From contig JBEKVB010000005.1 in assembly GCA_049514435.1 (NCBI GenBank), forward strand, positions 62,001-126,000: a DNA stretch of 64,000 nucleotides, written 5' to 3'. Position numbers and translations under genes: made by a program. Positions 8,759 through 16,674 of this stretch are shown in pieces. The first letter of the stretch is position 1, and the number at the start of each line of letters is the position of its first letter. The DNA is from UBA4810 sp002479215 (GTDB lineage: Bacteria; Desulfobacterota; Syntrophia; Syntrophales; Smithellaceae). A model generated the notes under the pieces. It ran no database searches. It was not told the DNA's origin and saw only the letters and a list, made by a program, of their open reading frames with translations.

Positions 8759-9361
8759 ATGGGTTGTTTTCCATTTGTACGAAAAATAATTCTTATAGCA
8801 TGTTCCTGTTGTATGTTTTCGGGGATGGCAGAATTTTCCAAGGCTATTGCGGCGGAAGTAAATTCGTCAATTCCAAGCAATAAGTCTGAATGTACTGCGG
8901 TTCTTTTAAAAAACAGGGATTATTTACCGGCTTTGATAACGACAATTGATGAAGCTCAAAACGAAATATTAATGGCTTTCTTTTTATTTAAAGCTGGAGT
9001 AAAAAGTGAAAGTTATCCTGACAAAGTTTTGGCACATTTGCTGAGTGCTGTCAAAAGAGGTGTAAAAGTTATAGTGATTTTGGGAAATACCGGTGGCCGT
9101 GATCATAAACTTGATTCTGAAAATCAGCAGACTGTCGAGCTTTTAAAAGCAAAAGGGATGGAAGCGTTTTGTGATACACCGAAAAGGACGACGCATACAA
9201 AACTAATCGTGATCGATCAGCGGCTGGTTATTCTGGGCAGCCATAATCTTACACAAGCGGCTATGAAGTATAATAATGAAATATCAATTTTATTAGACAA
9301 TCCTGAATTGGCCCAACGCGCCCGTGATTATATGCTGACAATTATGAAGGAGGCAAAATGA
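8759..9361 (+). CDS. Secreted phospholipase D-like (Nuc-type) protein
   Basis: 200 aa. Signal-peptide-like N-terminus (hydrophobic about 10-30, ending AIAAE). One HKD motif near residues 139-157: HTKLIVIDQRLVILGSHN, fitting HxKxxxxD plus the Gly-Ser/Asn that follows. Single-HKD proteins of this size (Nuc endonuclease type) work as dimers and cleave phosphodiesters in nucleic acid or lipid; which one cannot be told. RBS AGGTGAGG. Its stop overlaps the next gene's ATG (ATGA), so the two are probably made together. Confidence 0.82.
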   Translation: MGCFPFVRKIILIACSCCMFSGMAEFSKAIAAEVNSSIPSNKSECTAVLLKNRDYLPALITTIDEAQNEILMAFFLFKAGVKSESYPDKVLAHLLSAVKRGVKVIVILGNTGGRDHKLDSENQQTVELLKAKGMEAFCDTPKRTTHTKLIVIDQRLVILGSHNLTQAAMKYNNEISILLDNPELAQRARDYMLTIMKEAK

Positions 9362-10638
9362 AGAATTATCGAATTTTGGCCAGAGTATTTATTTTGCTGC
9401 TCATTTTTTTTATTGCCTGCTGCGCCCAGCCAACAATCGTTGTTAAGGAACCTGTTCCGAGCCCGCCTGAGGAAGTAAAACCATCAGAAGTAAAGCCGCC
9501 GGAGGCCATACTTCCCCCAGTGAAACCTCCGTTGGTCAAATATAATCGCTATACTTTAGGGTGTGTGCTGCCTCTATCCGGGCAACATGCTGATTTAGGA
9601 AGCAAAGCATTGGATGCAATTTTGCTGTCCGCGGGTATGTTCGACGGGGAAAATAAAACGTTGTGGAAAGTTGTTGCGGAAGATTCCCACGGTTTGCCGG
9701 AAGGAGCAAGAGCGGCCGTAGAACATTTGGCCAATACTGAAAATGTTATGGCGATTGTTGCTGTTACTGGAACAGAGGAAGCTATCGAAGCTGCCCGTGA
9801 AGCTAATAAGTGGGAAGTTCCAATAGTCCTAATAACCTCCAAAGAAGGAATCACCTCCTTAAGCGAATATGTCTTCCAGCACTTCTTGACGCCTACCCAA
9901 CAAATCAGGGCTGTAGTTAAATATGCCTTGGATGATTTGAACTGTGCAATATTTTCTATTTTATATCCTCAAGATGACTATGGGGAGGAAATGGTTAAAA
10001 TTTTCCGTGCGGAAGCAGCGCTCATAGGAGGTAAAGTGGAAAGGGCAATACCTTATAATAAGGATCAAACGGATTTTACGGAAGAAATTAATAAAGTAAC
10101 CGGTAATCTTATCAGCGCTGCAAAAAAAATGTCTTCTAAAAAAACGGAAGCAAAAACTCAATTAGCCCTTGATTTTGAGGCTTTATTTATTCCCGATTCG
10201 TATCGGCGAGTCAGGATGATAACTTCCCAACTTGCTTTTTATGATGTTAAAGGTATTAAACTTCTGGGCGCCAGCTTATGGAATTCACCGTATTTGCTGA
10301 AGAAAGGTGCGGATTATCTGGAAGGAGCTGTTTTTGCCGACAGTTTTTTTGCCAATAGTTTTTATCCGGAAACAAACGATTTTGTCGATGTTTATTACAC
10401 GGCTTATAGCCGTGATCCGGAAAGTATCGAGGCGCTGGCTTATGATACGGCCGGAATAATCTTTCATGTCTTGGAAAATAAAGACATTCAAACGCGCCAA
10501 GAATTCATTAATGCTTTGATAAAAGTGGAAAATTATAAGGGTGCAACGGGAAATATATCTTTTGGTTCAGATAGAGTTGCTCAAAAAACTCCTTTTATAT
10601 TGAGAGTTAAAAACGGAAAATTGGAACAGGTAAAATAG
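9358..10638 (+). CDS. Lipoprotein, periplasmic ligand-binding receptor (LppC/LivK-like)
   Basis: 426 aa. Lipobox LLIFFIACC near residues 14-22 with a lipidated Cys, then a Pro/Glu/Lys-rich linker (about 25-60). The rest is a type I periplasmic-binding fold: GCVLPLSGQHADLGSKALD near residue 63, the middle YPQDDYGEEMVKIF, and LLGASLW and YDTAGIIFHVLE towards the end. Related to branched-chain amino-acid receptors and to LpoA/LppC penicillin-binding-protein activators. No permease gene is adjacent, which favours an anchored sensor or activator role over uptake. Overlaps the PLD-like gene by 4 bp. Confidence 0.8.
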   Translation: MKNYRILARVFILLLIFFIACCAQPTIVVKEPVPSPPEEVKPSEVKPPEAILPPVKPPLVKYNRYTLGCVLPLSGQHADLGSKALDAILLSAGMFDGENKTLWKVVAEDSHGLPEGARAAVEHLANTENVMAIVAVTGTEEAIEAAREANKWEVPIVLITSKEGITSLSEYVFQHFLTPTQQIRAVVKYALDDLNCAIFSILYPQDDYGEEMVKIFRAEAALIGGKVERAIPYNKDQTDFTEEINKVTGNLISAAKKMSSKKTEAKTQLALDFEALFIPDSYRRVRMITSQLAFYDVKGIKLLGASLWNSPYLLKKGADYLEGAVFADSFFANSFYPETNDFVDVYYTAYSRDPESIEALAYDTAGIIFHVLENKDIQTRQEFINALIKVENYKGATGNISFGSDRVAQKTPFILRVKNGKLEQVK

Positions 10639-10684
10639 TATCGTAACTAATTATATTTATTGGGATCAATAATAGTAAAAATAT

Positions 10685-11449
10685 ATGCGTTTTTTACTTA
10701 CCAACGATGATGGAATATATGCCAAAGGCTTAAGCTCTCTTTATGACGAACTTTCCCATGAGGCGGATTGTTTAATTGTTGCCCCGGAAATTGAACAGAG
10801 TGCCGTAGGACATGCTATTACCATTTTTCGTCCCCTGATGGTACGCCGCGCTACAAAAAACGGGAAATTTTTAGGCTATGCTGTTTATGGTACGCCGGCG
10901 GATTGTGTCAAAATAGGTATCAAAGAGTTAGCAGAAAAGCCGGTGGACATGGTTGTGTCGGGCATTAATCGGGGATCTAACGCGGGCATAAATGTCCTTT
11001 ATTCGGGCACAGTATCCGCGGCAACAGAAGCGGTAATCATGGGCGTTCCCTCATTGGCTGTTTCCCTCGATACCCATAAGGAAGCTGATTTTACCTATGC
11101 CGCCAAGTTTGCCCGCAAGATGACCCGGTTAATCTTAAACAATCCAGAGCTTAAAGGCAGTGCAATTAATGTTAATATTCCCTGCCTTCCCCCTGAGAAA
11201 ATTAAAGGGGTCGTAGTTGTTCGGCAAAACAAAAACAATATTGTCGAAACTTTTGAAAAGCGCGTAGATCCAAGAGAAAATACTTATTATTGGATTTCCG
11301 GTGAATATTCATCCAAGGAACGAAATGAAGATACGGATGTTGCAGCCCTGGCCTCCGGCTTTATCACAATAACACCTATTCAATACGATTTAACCAGATA
11401 CGATTTGCTGGACACATTGCAACAAATGGTTCTGGATAAAGAGCTTTAG
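10685..11449 (+). CDS. surE: 5'/3'-nucleotidase SurE
   Basis: 254 aa. N-terminal MRFLLTNDDGIYAKGL contains the metal-binding Asp-Asp pair; Ser and Asn ligands come in EQSAVGHAIT and VSGINRGSNAG (near 93-103), then YSGTVSAATEA. SurE is a metal-dependent phosphatase acting on nucleoside monophosphates in stationary-phase and repair physiology. It follows the lipoprotein gene by 46 bp on the same strand and may share its transcript. Confidence 0.95.
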   Translation: MRFLLTNDDGIYAKGLSSLYDELSHEADCLIVAPEIEQSAVGHAITIFRPLMVRRATKNGKFLGYAVYGTPADCVKIGIKELAEKPVDMVVSGINRGSNAGINVLYSGTVSAATEAVIMGVPSLAVSLDTHKEADFTYAAKFARKMTRLILNNPELKGSAINVNIPCLPPEKIKGVVVVRQNKNNIVETFEKRVDPRENTYYWISGEYSSKERNEDTDVAALASGFITITPIQYDLTRYDLLDTLQQMVLDKEL

Positions 11450-11463
11450 AGTAAAGAATACAA

Positions 11464-12309
11464 TTAGTGCGTGAGCAAGACAGGGATATGGCTTTTGCGG
11501 AGAACGAAGGAAGTAGTACTGCCCAAAAGCAATTCGCGCAGACGATTATGACCATAAGCTCCCATGACCATTAATTCCACGGAACCTTCTTTTATAAACT
11601 TAATTATTTCTTCTCCTTCCTTGCCCTGCAAAATGATTACTGCGCAATCAGCGTTTTGTGCTTCTACAATATCCTCTATTTCGGTGGTGAGTGCAGCTGA
11701 TTTTTGAGCGTCAGGGGAAATGACCACAACTGTCAGCGGCCAAACAGCTTGTTCGGATAATTTCAAAGAAAGTTTTAAAGCTTTTGCAGCCGGATCGCTG
11801 CCGTCATAAGCAAGCCCCATGCTTTCTATTTCCAGGAAAGTTTCGGGAGTGATCAGCACCGGTTTCCCCGAATTGCGGACAACGGCTTCGGCCACTGAAC
11901 CAAGAAGCCCGCCTTCCTTTAAGTGAAAGTGTTCACCCTTTTTTGCCATCAGAATTAAATCGGCACTTTGAGATTCTTCGATGATTATTTGATTGATTTT
12001 ACCAATCGTTTTTTTCACTTCAGCATTGATTCCTGATTCTTGACAACGTTGACGGAAAGCTTTTAATATAAAATCCGCTTTTTCGTTAAGAGATGTTTCC
12101 ACTGCGTCAAAGAAACCGTCGTAAGGCGGCATTCCGACGGAGCCGGAAATATCTGTAAGCATCGGACCCTGGATCAAATTCACGTCCAGAACGTAAAGAC
12201 CAATTAAAGAGGCGTTAAGTTTACGGGCGATATAAATTCCATATTCCAAAGCCGTGAGACTGTTGGCGGAGCCATCGGTAGGAATAAGAATTTTTCGCGT
12301 AGCGGTCAT
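11464..12309 (-). CDS. Tandem universal stress protein (UspA x2)
   Basis: 281 aa from the ATG at 12309 (protein begins MTATRKILIPTDGS); a TTG 24 bp upstream is also in frame but less likely. Two Usp domains: residues about 4-150 and 155-281. The second ends in the ATP-binding pattern GAYGHNRLRELLLGSTTSFV; the first has the variant AKKGEHFHLKEGGLLGSVAE. Usp proteins bind nucleotides and support stress survival. Located 31 bp after the MORN-repeat gene on the same strand, and converging with surE. Confidence 0.9.
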   Translation of the reverse strand: MTATRKILIPTDGSANSLTALEYGIYIARKLNASLIGLYVLDVNLIQGPMLTDISGSVGMPPYDGFFDAVETSLNEKADFILKAFRQRCQESGINAEVKKTIGKINQIIIEESQSADLILMAKKGEHFHLKEGGLLGSVAEAVVRNSGKPVLITPETFLEIESMGLAYDGSDPAAKALKLSLKLSEQAVWPLTVVVISPDAQKSAALTTEIEDIVEAQNADCAVIILQGKEGEEIIKFIKEGSVELMVMGAYGHNRLRELLLGSTTSFVLRKSHIPVLLTH

Positions 12310-12339
12310 GATGTTTTTTTCTCTATAATGCAAACATGA

Positions 12340-13005
12340 TTACTTTTCTTTTTTATCAAAATTGGCTAAATCTTGAAGCAAATCGGCAATATACTTTTCA
12401 TCCCTAATATCGTCGGAAGCGTCACTACCTGTGCCCGGTTCGTTGGAAAGTTTTTCATTGAAAGACAGAAATTTACCGGCAAGATTTCCATTTTTGTAAG
12501 TAGCCTGTTCCTTTATCTGCCCGTTTTTGAAGTAAGTTATGTATTCACCTTCGCGTTTGTCGTTTATAAAATATCCTTTTTCCTTAATTTGTCCACTTTT
12601 ATAATAGCAAATATATTCTCCGTTAAATTTGCCGTTTTTAAAATTTTCTTCTTCCTTTAATTGGCCGGTTTTATAATAAATTTGATATTTGCTATCGAGC
12701 TTACCATCCCTGTAATTTTCCTGCTCCCGGATGTGGCCGTTTTCATAATAGGAAATGTAGGGTCCGTCCATTTTGTCGTTGATAAAAGTTACATTTTCTC
12801 TCACTTGACTGTTATGGTAATAAGTAATCGCGGCTCCGTTTTTCTTACCGCGGACAAAGTGCAATTGCGCCATTATCTGACCATTATTGAAATAGGCAGT
12901 ATATTCCCCTTCCAATTTGCCTTCCTGCAGGAATTTTCTTTCTTTAATAGATCCATTGGGGAAAAACAAATTTTTTTCTTCCAGAGTAACGTCAGATTTG
13001 GCCAT
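12340..13005 (-). CDS. MORN-variant (YwqK-like) repeat protein
   Basis: 221 aa. About seven tandem repeats of 22-23 residues of the type NGQIKEQxxYKNGKxxGxYxxYY, from about residue 16 to 175, followed by an acidic tail (GTGSDASDDIRDEKY). These match the MORN_2 repeats of YwqK-family proteins, sometimes named antitoxins, though no toxin gene is next to it. No signal peptide or membrane segment. The repeat fold is likely a beta-ladder; the partner is unknown. AT-rich coding compared with surE. Confidence 0.8.
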   Translation of the reverse strand: MAKSDVTLEEKNLFFPNGSIKERKFLQEGKLEGEYTAYFNNGQIMAQLHFVRGKKNGAAITYYHNSQVRENVTFINDKMDGPYISYYENGHIREQENYRDGKLDSKYQIYYKTGQLKEEENFKNGKFNGEYICYYKSGQIKEKGYFINDKREGEYITYFKNGQIKEQATYKNGNLAGKFLSFNEKLSNEPGTGSDASDDIRDEKYIADLLQDLANFDKKEK

Positions 13006-13402
13006 AAAAATGTAATCTCAATTGTAATATATGCTCTGGTTTCATCAGTTGTACAATTGATGATATCAGGAGCACATTTTAATTTGATGAAGACAAAGCT
13101 GTTTTTAAACAATCCTTTATAATAATGCAACTAAAAAGATGAATTATTGATAAATCTAACCATCAGTGGCTATACAGTTGGCGAGCATTAATCCCAAGTG
13201 AATACCGTAGCTGCAATTATCCAATATGTTTGGCATAATAGAAAAAACAACAAAAAGCATAAATAACTTGATTGAGCTCAAAAGTCACGTTACAAATAGA
13301 CTACACATTTTAATGATGGAGTATTCTCGCCGGTGATATGATTATGAATAAACACCGGGACCTTTGCATGATTATTAGTAAATGGAAGCCCAGGACAATG
13401 AA
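13006..13402. other. AT-rich gap, no gene seen
   Basis: No convincing coding frame, RNA gene or repeat. It should hold the promoters of the minus-strand MORN/Usp pair and of the DUF523-DUF1722 gene, but no strong -35/-10 pair stands out. Confidence 0.5.
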
Positions 13403-14350
13403 ATGGAAAAAATAAAGTTGGGCATAAGTTCGTGCTTGCTTGGTGAAAATGTGCGTTATGATGGCAGGCATAAGCTGGATCGTTTTCTCAAGGATACTTT
13501 AGGAGAATATGTAGAATATGTTTCTGTCTGTCCCGAGGTCGAATGTGGCCTTGGTGTTCCACGAGAGTCCATGCATCTCGAGGGCGATCCCAATTCTCTC
13601 TTCCTAATTACGACCCGTACCAGACAGGATATGACACAGCGTATGGTAAAGTGGGCGCGCAAGCGAGTTACTCAACTGGAGAAAGAAGCTCTTTGCGGCT
13701 TTATTTTTAAAAGCGATTCTCCCAGTAGCGGGATGGAGCGGATCAAAATATATAATGAAAATAGAATGCCGGTCAAAAAGGGAGTGGGAATATTTGCGGG
13801 GATCTTTATCGCGTATTTCCCATTACTGCCGGTAGAAGATGAAGGGCGCCTTCATGATCCCGTGTTGCGGGAGAATTTCATCGAGAGGATATTTGCCTTA
13901 AAGAGGTGGCGGGAAGTCTTAAAGAAAAAAGAAAATAGAGGAAACTTGGTAGATTTTCATACAAAACATAAATTGTTGATTCTGGCGCACAGTCCCAGGC
14001 ATTATCAGATGATGGGGAAGCTTGTGGCCGGGCAGAAAAGCATTTCCTTGCCCGAACTGAACCGGCAATATCAGGCTCTCCTTCTGGAATCCCTGCAGCT
14101 GAAAACCACCCCGAAAAAAAATACCAACGTCTTGCAGCACATGATGGGATATTTGAAGGAACAATTATCCATCGGAGAAAAGAAGGAACTATTGAAAATA
14201 ATCAATCACTATCGCTTAGGCTATATTCCTTTGGTTGTACCTGTTACTCTTATCAGTCATTACGTTCGCAAGTACGACCAACCGTACCTTAGGGAACAAA
14301 TTTACCTGAATCCGCACCCTCTGGAGCTTCAATTACGTAATCACGTTTGA
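13403..14350 (+). CDS. DUF523-DUF1722 (YbgA-like) protein
   Basis: 315 aa from the ATG at 13403, preceded by AGGA at 7 bp; an in-frame ATG at 13382 lacks an RBS. Residues about 1-150 are DUF523, with ISSCLLGENVRYDG near the start, the Cys of VCPEVECGLGVPRE, and FKSDSPSSG. Residues about 185-305 are DUF1722 (YbgA), with LLILAHSPRHYQMMGKLV. Fusions of these two domains are common in bacteria; the biochemical role is not settled, though links to light or DNA-damage responses have been proposed for relatives. Single gene, divergent from the MORN/Usp pair. Confidence 0.85.
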   Translation: MEKIKLGISSCLLGENVRYDGRHKLDRFLKDTLGEYVEYVSVCPEVECGLGVPRESMHLEGDPNSLFLITTRTRQDMTQRMVKWARKRVTQLEKEALCGFIFKSDSPSSGMERIKIYNENRMPVKKGVGIFAGIFIAYFPLLPVEDEGRLHDPVLRENFIERIFALKRWREVLKKKENRGNLVDFHTKHKLLILAHSPRHYQMMGKLVAGQKSISLPELNRQYQALLLESLQLKTTPKKNTNVLQHMMGYLKEQLSIGEKKELLKIINHYRLGYIPLVVPVTLISHYVRKYDQPYLREQIYLNPHPLELQLRNHV

Positions 14351-14394
14351 AATAAATAAAATATTCTTGCTATCTTTTTATCCTAAATTTCAAC

Positions 14395-14423
14395 TTGACA
14401 ATCATTTGTTTGCTGTGCTACGG
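14395..14423 (+). promoter_or_regulatory. Possible promoter of the trpB2 leader
   Basis: A perfect -35 TTGACA at 14395-14400. The expected -10 position holds only a weak TGTGCTACG-type sequence, so the promoter call is tentative. It lies about 60 bp upstream of the leader ORF. Confidence 0.4.
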
Positions 14424-14459
14424 GGTCTCACAATTGAAAGAATAAGTTGAGCTGAAAAA

Positions 14460-14522
14460 ATGTTGATAAATATTTCCAACAATAACTGGTGGTGGCAGAC
14501 TTTAGATAATGTCTGCCCATAA
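14460..14522 (+). CDS. trpL: Trp leader peptide upstream of trpB2
   Basis: 20-aa ORF with three consecutive Trp codons (TGG TGG TGG) at codons 10-12, in the context SNNNWWWQTLDN. It ends at TAA just before an attenuator-type structure. Ribosome stalling at these codons when charged tRNA-Trp is scarce would favour the antiterminator; that follows the classical attenuation model. It is separate from the trp operon leader near 24.1 kb but shares the N-N-W-W-W core. Confidence 0.8.
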   Translation: MLINISNNNWWWQTLDNVCP

Positions 14523-14541
14523 GCTCGGACAAAAAGATGAG

Positions 14542-14624
14542 CATGGGCAGGGAAGCTCCTTCCCATGACTCCAAAAAATTATGGCAATGCCATGGGAAGA
14601 AGTATATTCCATGGCATTTTTTTT
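14542..14624 (+). terminator. Transcription attenuator of trpB2
   Basis: Four mutually exclusive segments can be read. Segment 1 is GGGAAG (14550-14555), which pairs with CTTCCC. Segment 2 is CTTCCCATG (14559-14567). Segment 3, CATGGGAAG (14591-14599), is the exact complement of segment 2 (antiterminator). The terminator has arms AATGCCATGG (14586-14595) and CCATGGCATT (14609-14618), followed by eight T. This is a textbook attenuator directly after the Trp leader ORF. Confidence 0.85.
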
Positions 14625-14638
14625 AGAATTATTCGTGA

Positions 14639-14905
14639 ACCTCCAATTCCGATACGCTTCGCTCTCGGAATTGGTAAGTTGTAATGAGACCCAAGCTTCA
14701 GAAACAGAGTGTATAACCTAAAGGTCACGTCACCGCTGAAGCCTGCAGGTCAAATTATCCCGTGTGTGAAGCTTAGCGGGGCAATATAAATATCCCGCGA
14801 AGCGGAGGGTAGTGAAACTAAAAATAAGCTGGGGTATAATGCCCCACAGCTTGCTTGGGGTTCATACCCGTGATTCTTAAAATACTTAATAGAAGGAGAA
14901 TAACT
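14639..14905 (+). repeat. Family A repeat plus trailing repeat blocks before trpB2
   Basis: 14641-14682 has arms CCAATTCCG/CGGAATTGG and TAAGTTG, as in the copy at 5125-5205. 14769-14792 (GAAGCTTAGCGGGGCAATAT and following) recurs exactly near 45116-45139. 14820-14878 forms a hairpin CTGGGGTATAATGCCCCA.. and ends TTCATACCCGTGATT, a tail also seen near 35120 and 45165. No gene lies here before trpB2. Confidence 0.65.
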
Positions 14906-16267
14906 ATGGAACAGGTAAAAGTACTACTGCAAGATCGTGAAATACCCAAAAAGTGGTATAACATCGTAGCGGATTTGCCTACACCGATGAAGCCGCCTTT
15001 GCACCCCGGCACCGGTAAACCGGTAACTCCCGGTGATTTGGCGGCAATTTTCCCGATGAACATTATTGAGCAAGAAGCTTCTGGTAAGCGTTGGATAAAA
15101 ATTCCGGAAGAAGTATTGCAAAAGTATTTGCTGTGGCGTCCATCGCCTCTTTATCGTGCTTACAATTTTGAAAAAATGCTTAATTGCCCCGTTAAAATTT
15201 ACTATAAACACGAAGGCGTCAGTCCTGCGGGCTCACACAAACCCAATGCCGCCATTCCTATGGCTTATTATAATAAGCTGGCCGGAACAAAAAGAATGGT
15301 TACCGAAACCGGCGCCGGACAATGGGGCAGCGCATTAGCCATGGCTACCCAAATGTTCGGTTTAGAATGCCGCGTTTATATGGTTAAGATAAGCTACGAG
15401 CAAAAGCCTTACCGGCGCATACTTATGAATACTTGGGGAGCCGAATGTATTCCCAGTCCGAGTAACTTAACGCAAGCGGGTCGAAATGTTTTAGCAGAGC
15501 ATCCTGATTCTCCCGGAAGCCTGGGTATTGCCATCAGCGAAGCAATTGAAGATGCCGTGAGCGGTAAAAATGCACGTTACGGATTGGGCAGCGTCTTGAA
15601 TCATGTCCTGCTCTATCAAACAATAATCGGATTGGAAGCGCAAAAACAAATGGAAAAAATAGGCGTTTATCCTGACGTAGTTATGGGGTGTTGTGGCGGC
15701 GGTAGCAACTTTGCCGGCATTTCCCTTCCTTTTGTCCGTGATAAGATTCACGGGAGAAAGGTGGAGATAGTGGGCGCGGAACCATCTTCCTGCCCCAGTA
15801 TGACCAAAGGGCCGTTTGCGTATGACTTCGGCGATTTGGCCAAGACCACACCGCTGCTTCCTATGTATACTTTAGGCCATGACTATGTTCCCGCTCCGAT
15901 ACACGCGGGAGGGTTAAGATATCACGGTATGGCGCCGATTGTCAGTCATTTGGTCAAGGAAAAGTTAGTTGAAGCCAGAGCCTATGATCAACTAAAAACA
16001 TTTGACGCCGGTGTCAAATGGGCGCGCACGGAAGGCTTTGTGCCGGCGCCGGAGACCGATCACGTATTGGCCGCCGTTGTAGACGAGGCTCAGCGCGCCA
16101 AACAAGAAGGAAAAGAAAAAGTCATCCTCTTTAACTGGAGCGGTCATGGTTTGGTTGATCTTGCCGCCTATGATGCTTATTTGTCCGGTAAGTTACAAGC
16201 TTATGAATTGCCTGATGAAGAGATCCAGCGGGCGTTACAAGCGATTAAGGATTTTCCCAAACCTTAA
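14906..16267 (+). CDS. trpB2: Tryptophan synthase beta chain 2 (TrpB2)
   Basis: 453 aa from the ATG at 14906, preceded by AGAAGGAG; the frame opens earlier but those codons lie in repeat sequence. TrpB2-type features: longer N-terminus than TrpB1, LLWRPSPLYRAYNFEK, PLP-lysine in GSHKPNAAI (near residue 112), TETGAGQWGSALA, and CCGGGSNFAG for phosphate binding. TrpB2 makes tryptophan from indole and serine (or phosphoserine in some lineages) and often acts without the usual TrpA contact. A standard trpB is present in the trp operon, so this is a second, separately expressed enzyme with its own Trp leader and attenuator. A terminator follows. Confidence 0.95.
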   Translation: MEQVKVLLQDREIPKKWYNIVADLPTPMKPPLHPGTGKPVTPGDLAAIFPMNIIEQEASGKRWIKIPEEVLQKYLLWRPSPLYRAYNFEKMLNCPVKIYYKHEGVSPAGSHKPNAAIPMAYYNKLAGTKRMVTETGAGQWGSALAMATQMFGLECRVYMVKISYEQKPYRRILMNTWGAECIPSPSNLTQAGRNVLAEHPDSPGSLGIAISEAIEDAVSGKNARYGLGSVLNHVLLYQTIIGLEAQKQMEKIGVYPDVVMGCCGGGSNFAGISLPFVRDKIHGRKVEIVGAEPSSCPSMTKGPFAYDFGDLAKTTPLLPMYTLGHDYVPAPIHAGGLRYHGMAPIVSHLVKEKLVEARAYDQLKTFDAGVKWARTEGFVPAPETDHVLAAVVDEAQRAKQEGKEKVILFNWSGHGLVDLAAYDAYLSGKLQAYELPDEEIQRALQAIKDFPKP

Positions 16268-16362
16268 TGAAGTTTCTGTAAAACTGCCTGTCTTGAGGCT
16301 GGGGCTTTTTTATCGAACCGCTTGTAGTTGGTAAGTTATTGAAATATTTTTGGTTTAAATAA

Positions 16363-16408
16363 GAAAACCGTCAAGAACAAAAAACTTGACGGTTTTTCTT
16401 TTTTTCGC
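16363..16408 (+). terminator. Rho-independent terminator after trpB2
   Basis: AAAACCGTCAAG, a 9-base A-rich loop, CTTGACGGTTTTT and a T-rich tail. Confidence 0.93.
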
Positions 16409-16422
16409 CAATCTAACCGAAA

Positions 16423-16578
16423 ATGAAAAAGGATATAAATAATAAACTGATCCGCTGTTCCCGATTGGGCGATGAAATCCCTTTTTCTTACTGTTTACAG
16501 GAGGCAGTAGAGTTACCCTGCTCGCGCCTTGTAATTTGCTGGATGATTTTTTTTGATGTAGAGAATTTTTTGAAATAA
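16423..16578 (+). CDS. Small Cys-containing protein, unknown
   Basis: 51 aa. The frame from the ATG at 16423 reads IRCSRLGDEIPFSYC near residues 10-24, then LPCSRLVICWMIFFDVE towards the end. Four Cys are spaced as in a small metal-binding protein, and the pattern CxRLGxxxPFSYC...PCxxxxxCWxxxFDV looks like a conserved small family seen in deltaproteobacteria (recollection, not checked). No clear RBS, and it starts 15 bp after the trpB2 terminator tail. It is 96 bp before rarA and could be co-transcribed with it. Confidence 0.55.
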   Translation: MKKDINNKLIRCSRLGDEIPFSYCLQEAVELPCSRLVICWMIFFDVENFLK

Positions 16579-16674
16579 AATTTAGAGCCTAAGAAATGGG
16601 GAAAATTGTCAATTTTCAGCCAAAGGATAAAGTCATAAGCCTTATTGAACTAATTGAAACCGCGAAGGGAAAAA

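Noticed and set aside
12661..13122. 153-aa plus-strand frame opposite the MORN-repeat gene
   Set aside because: It is the antisense shadow of the tandem repeats, hydrophobic only because of the repeat codons.
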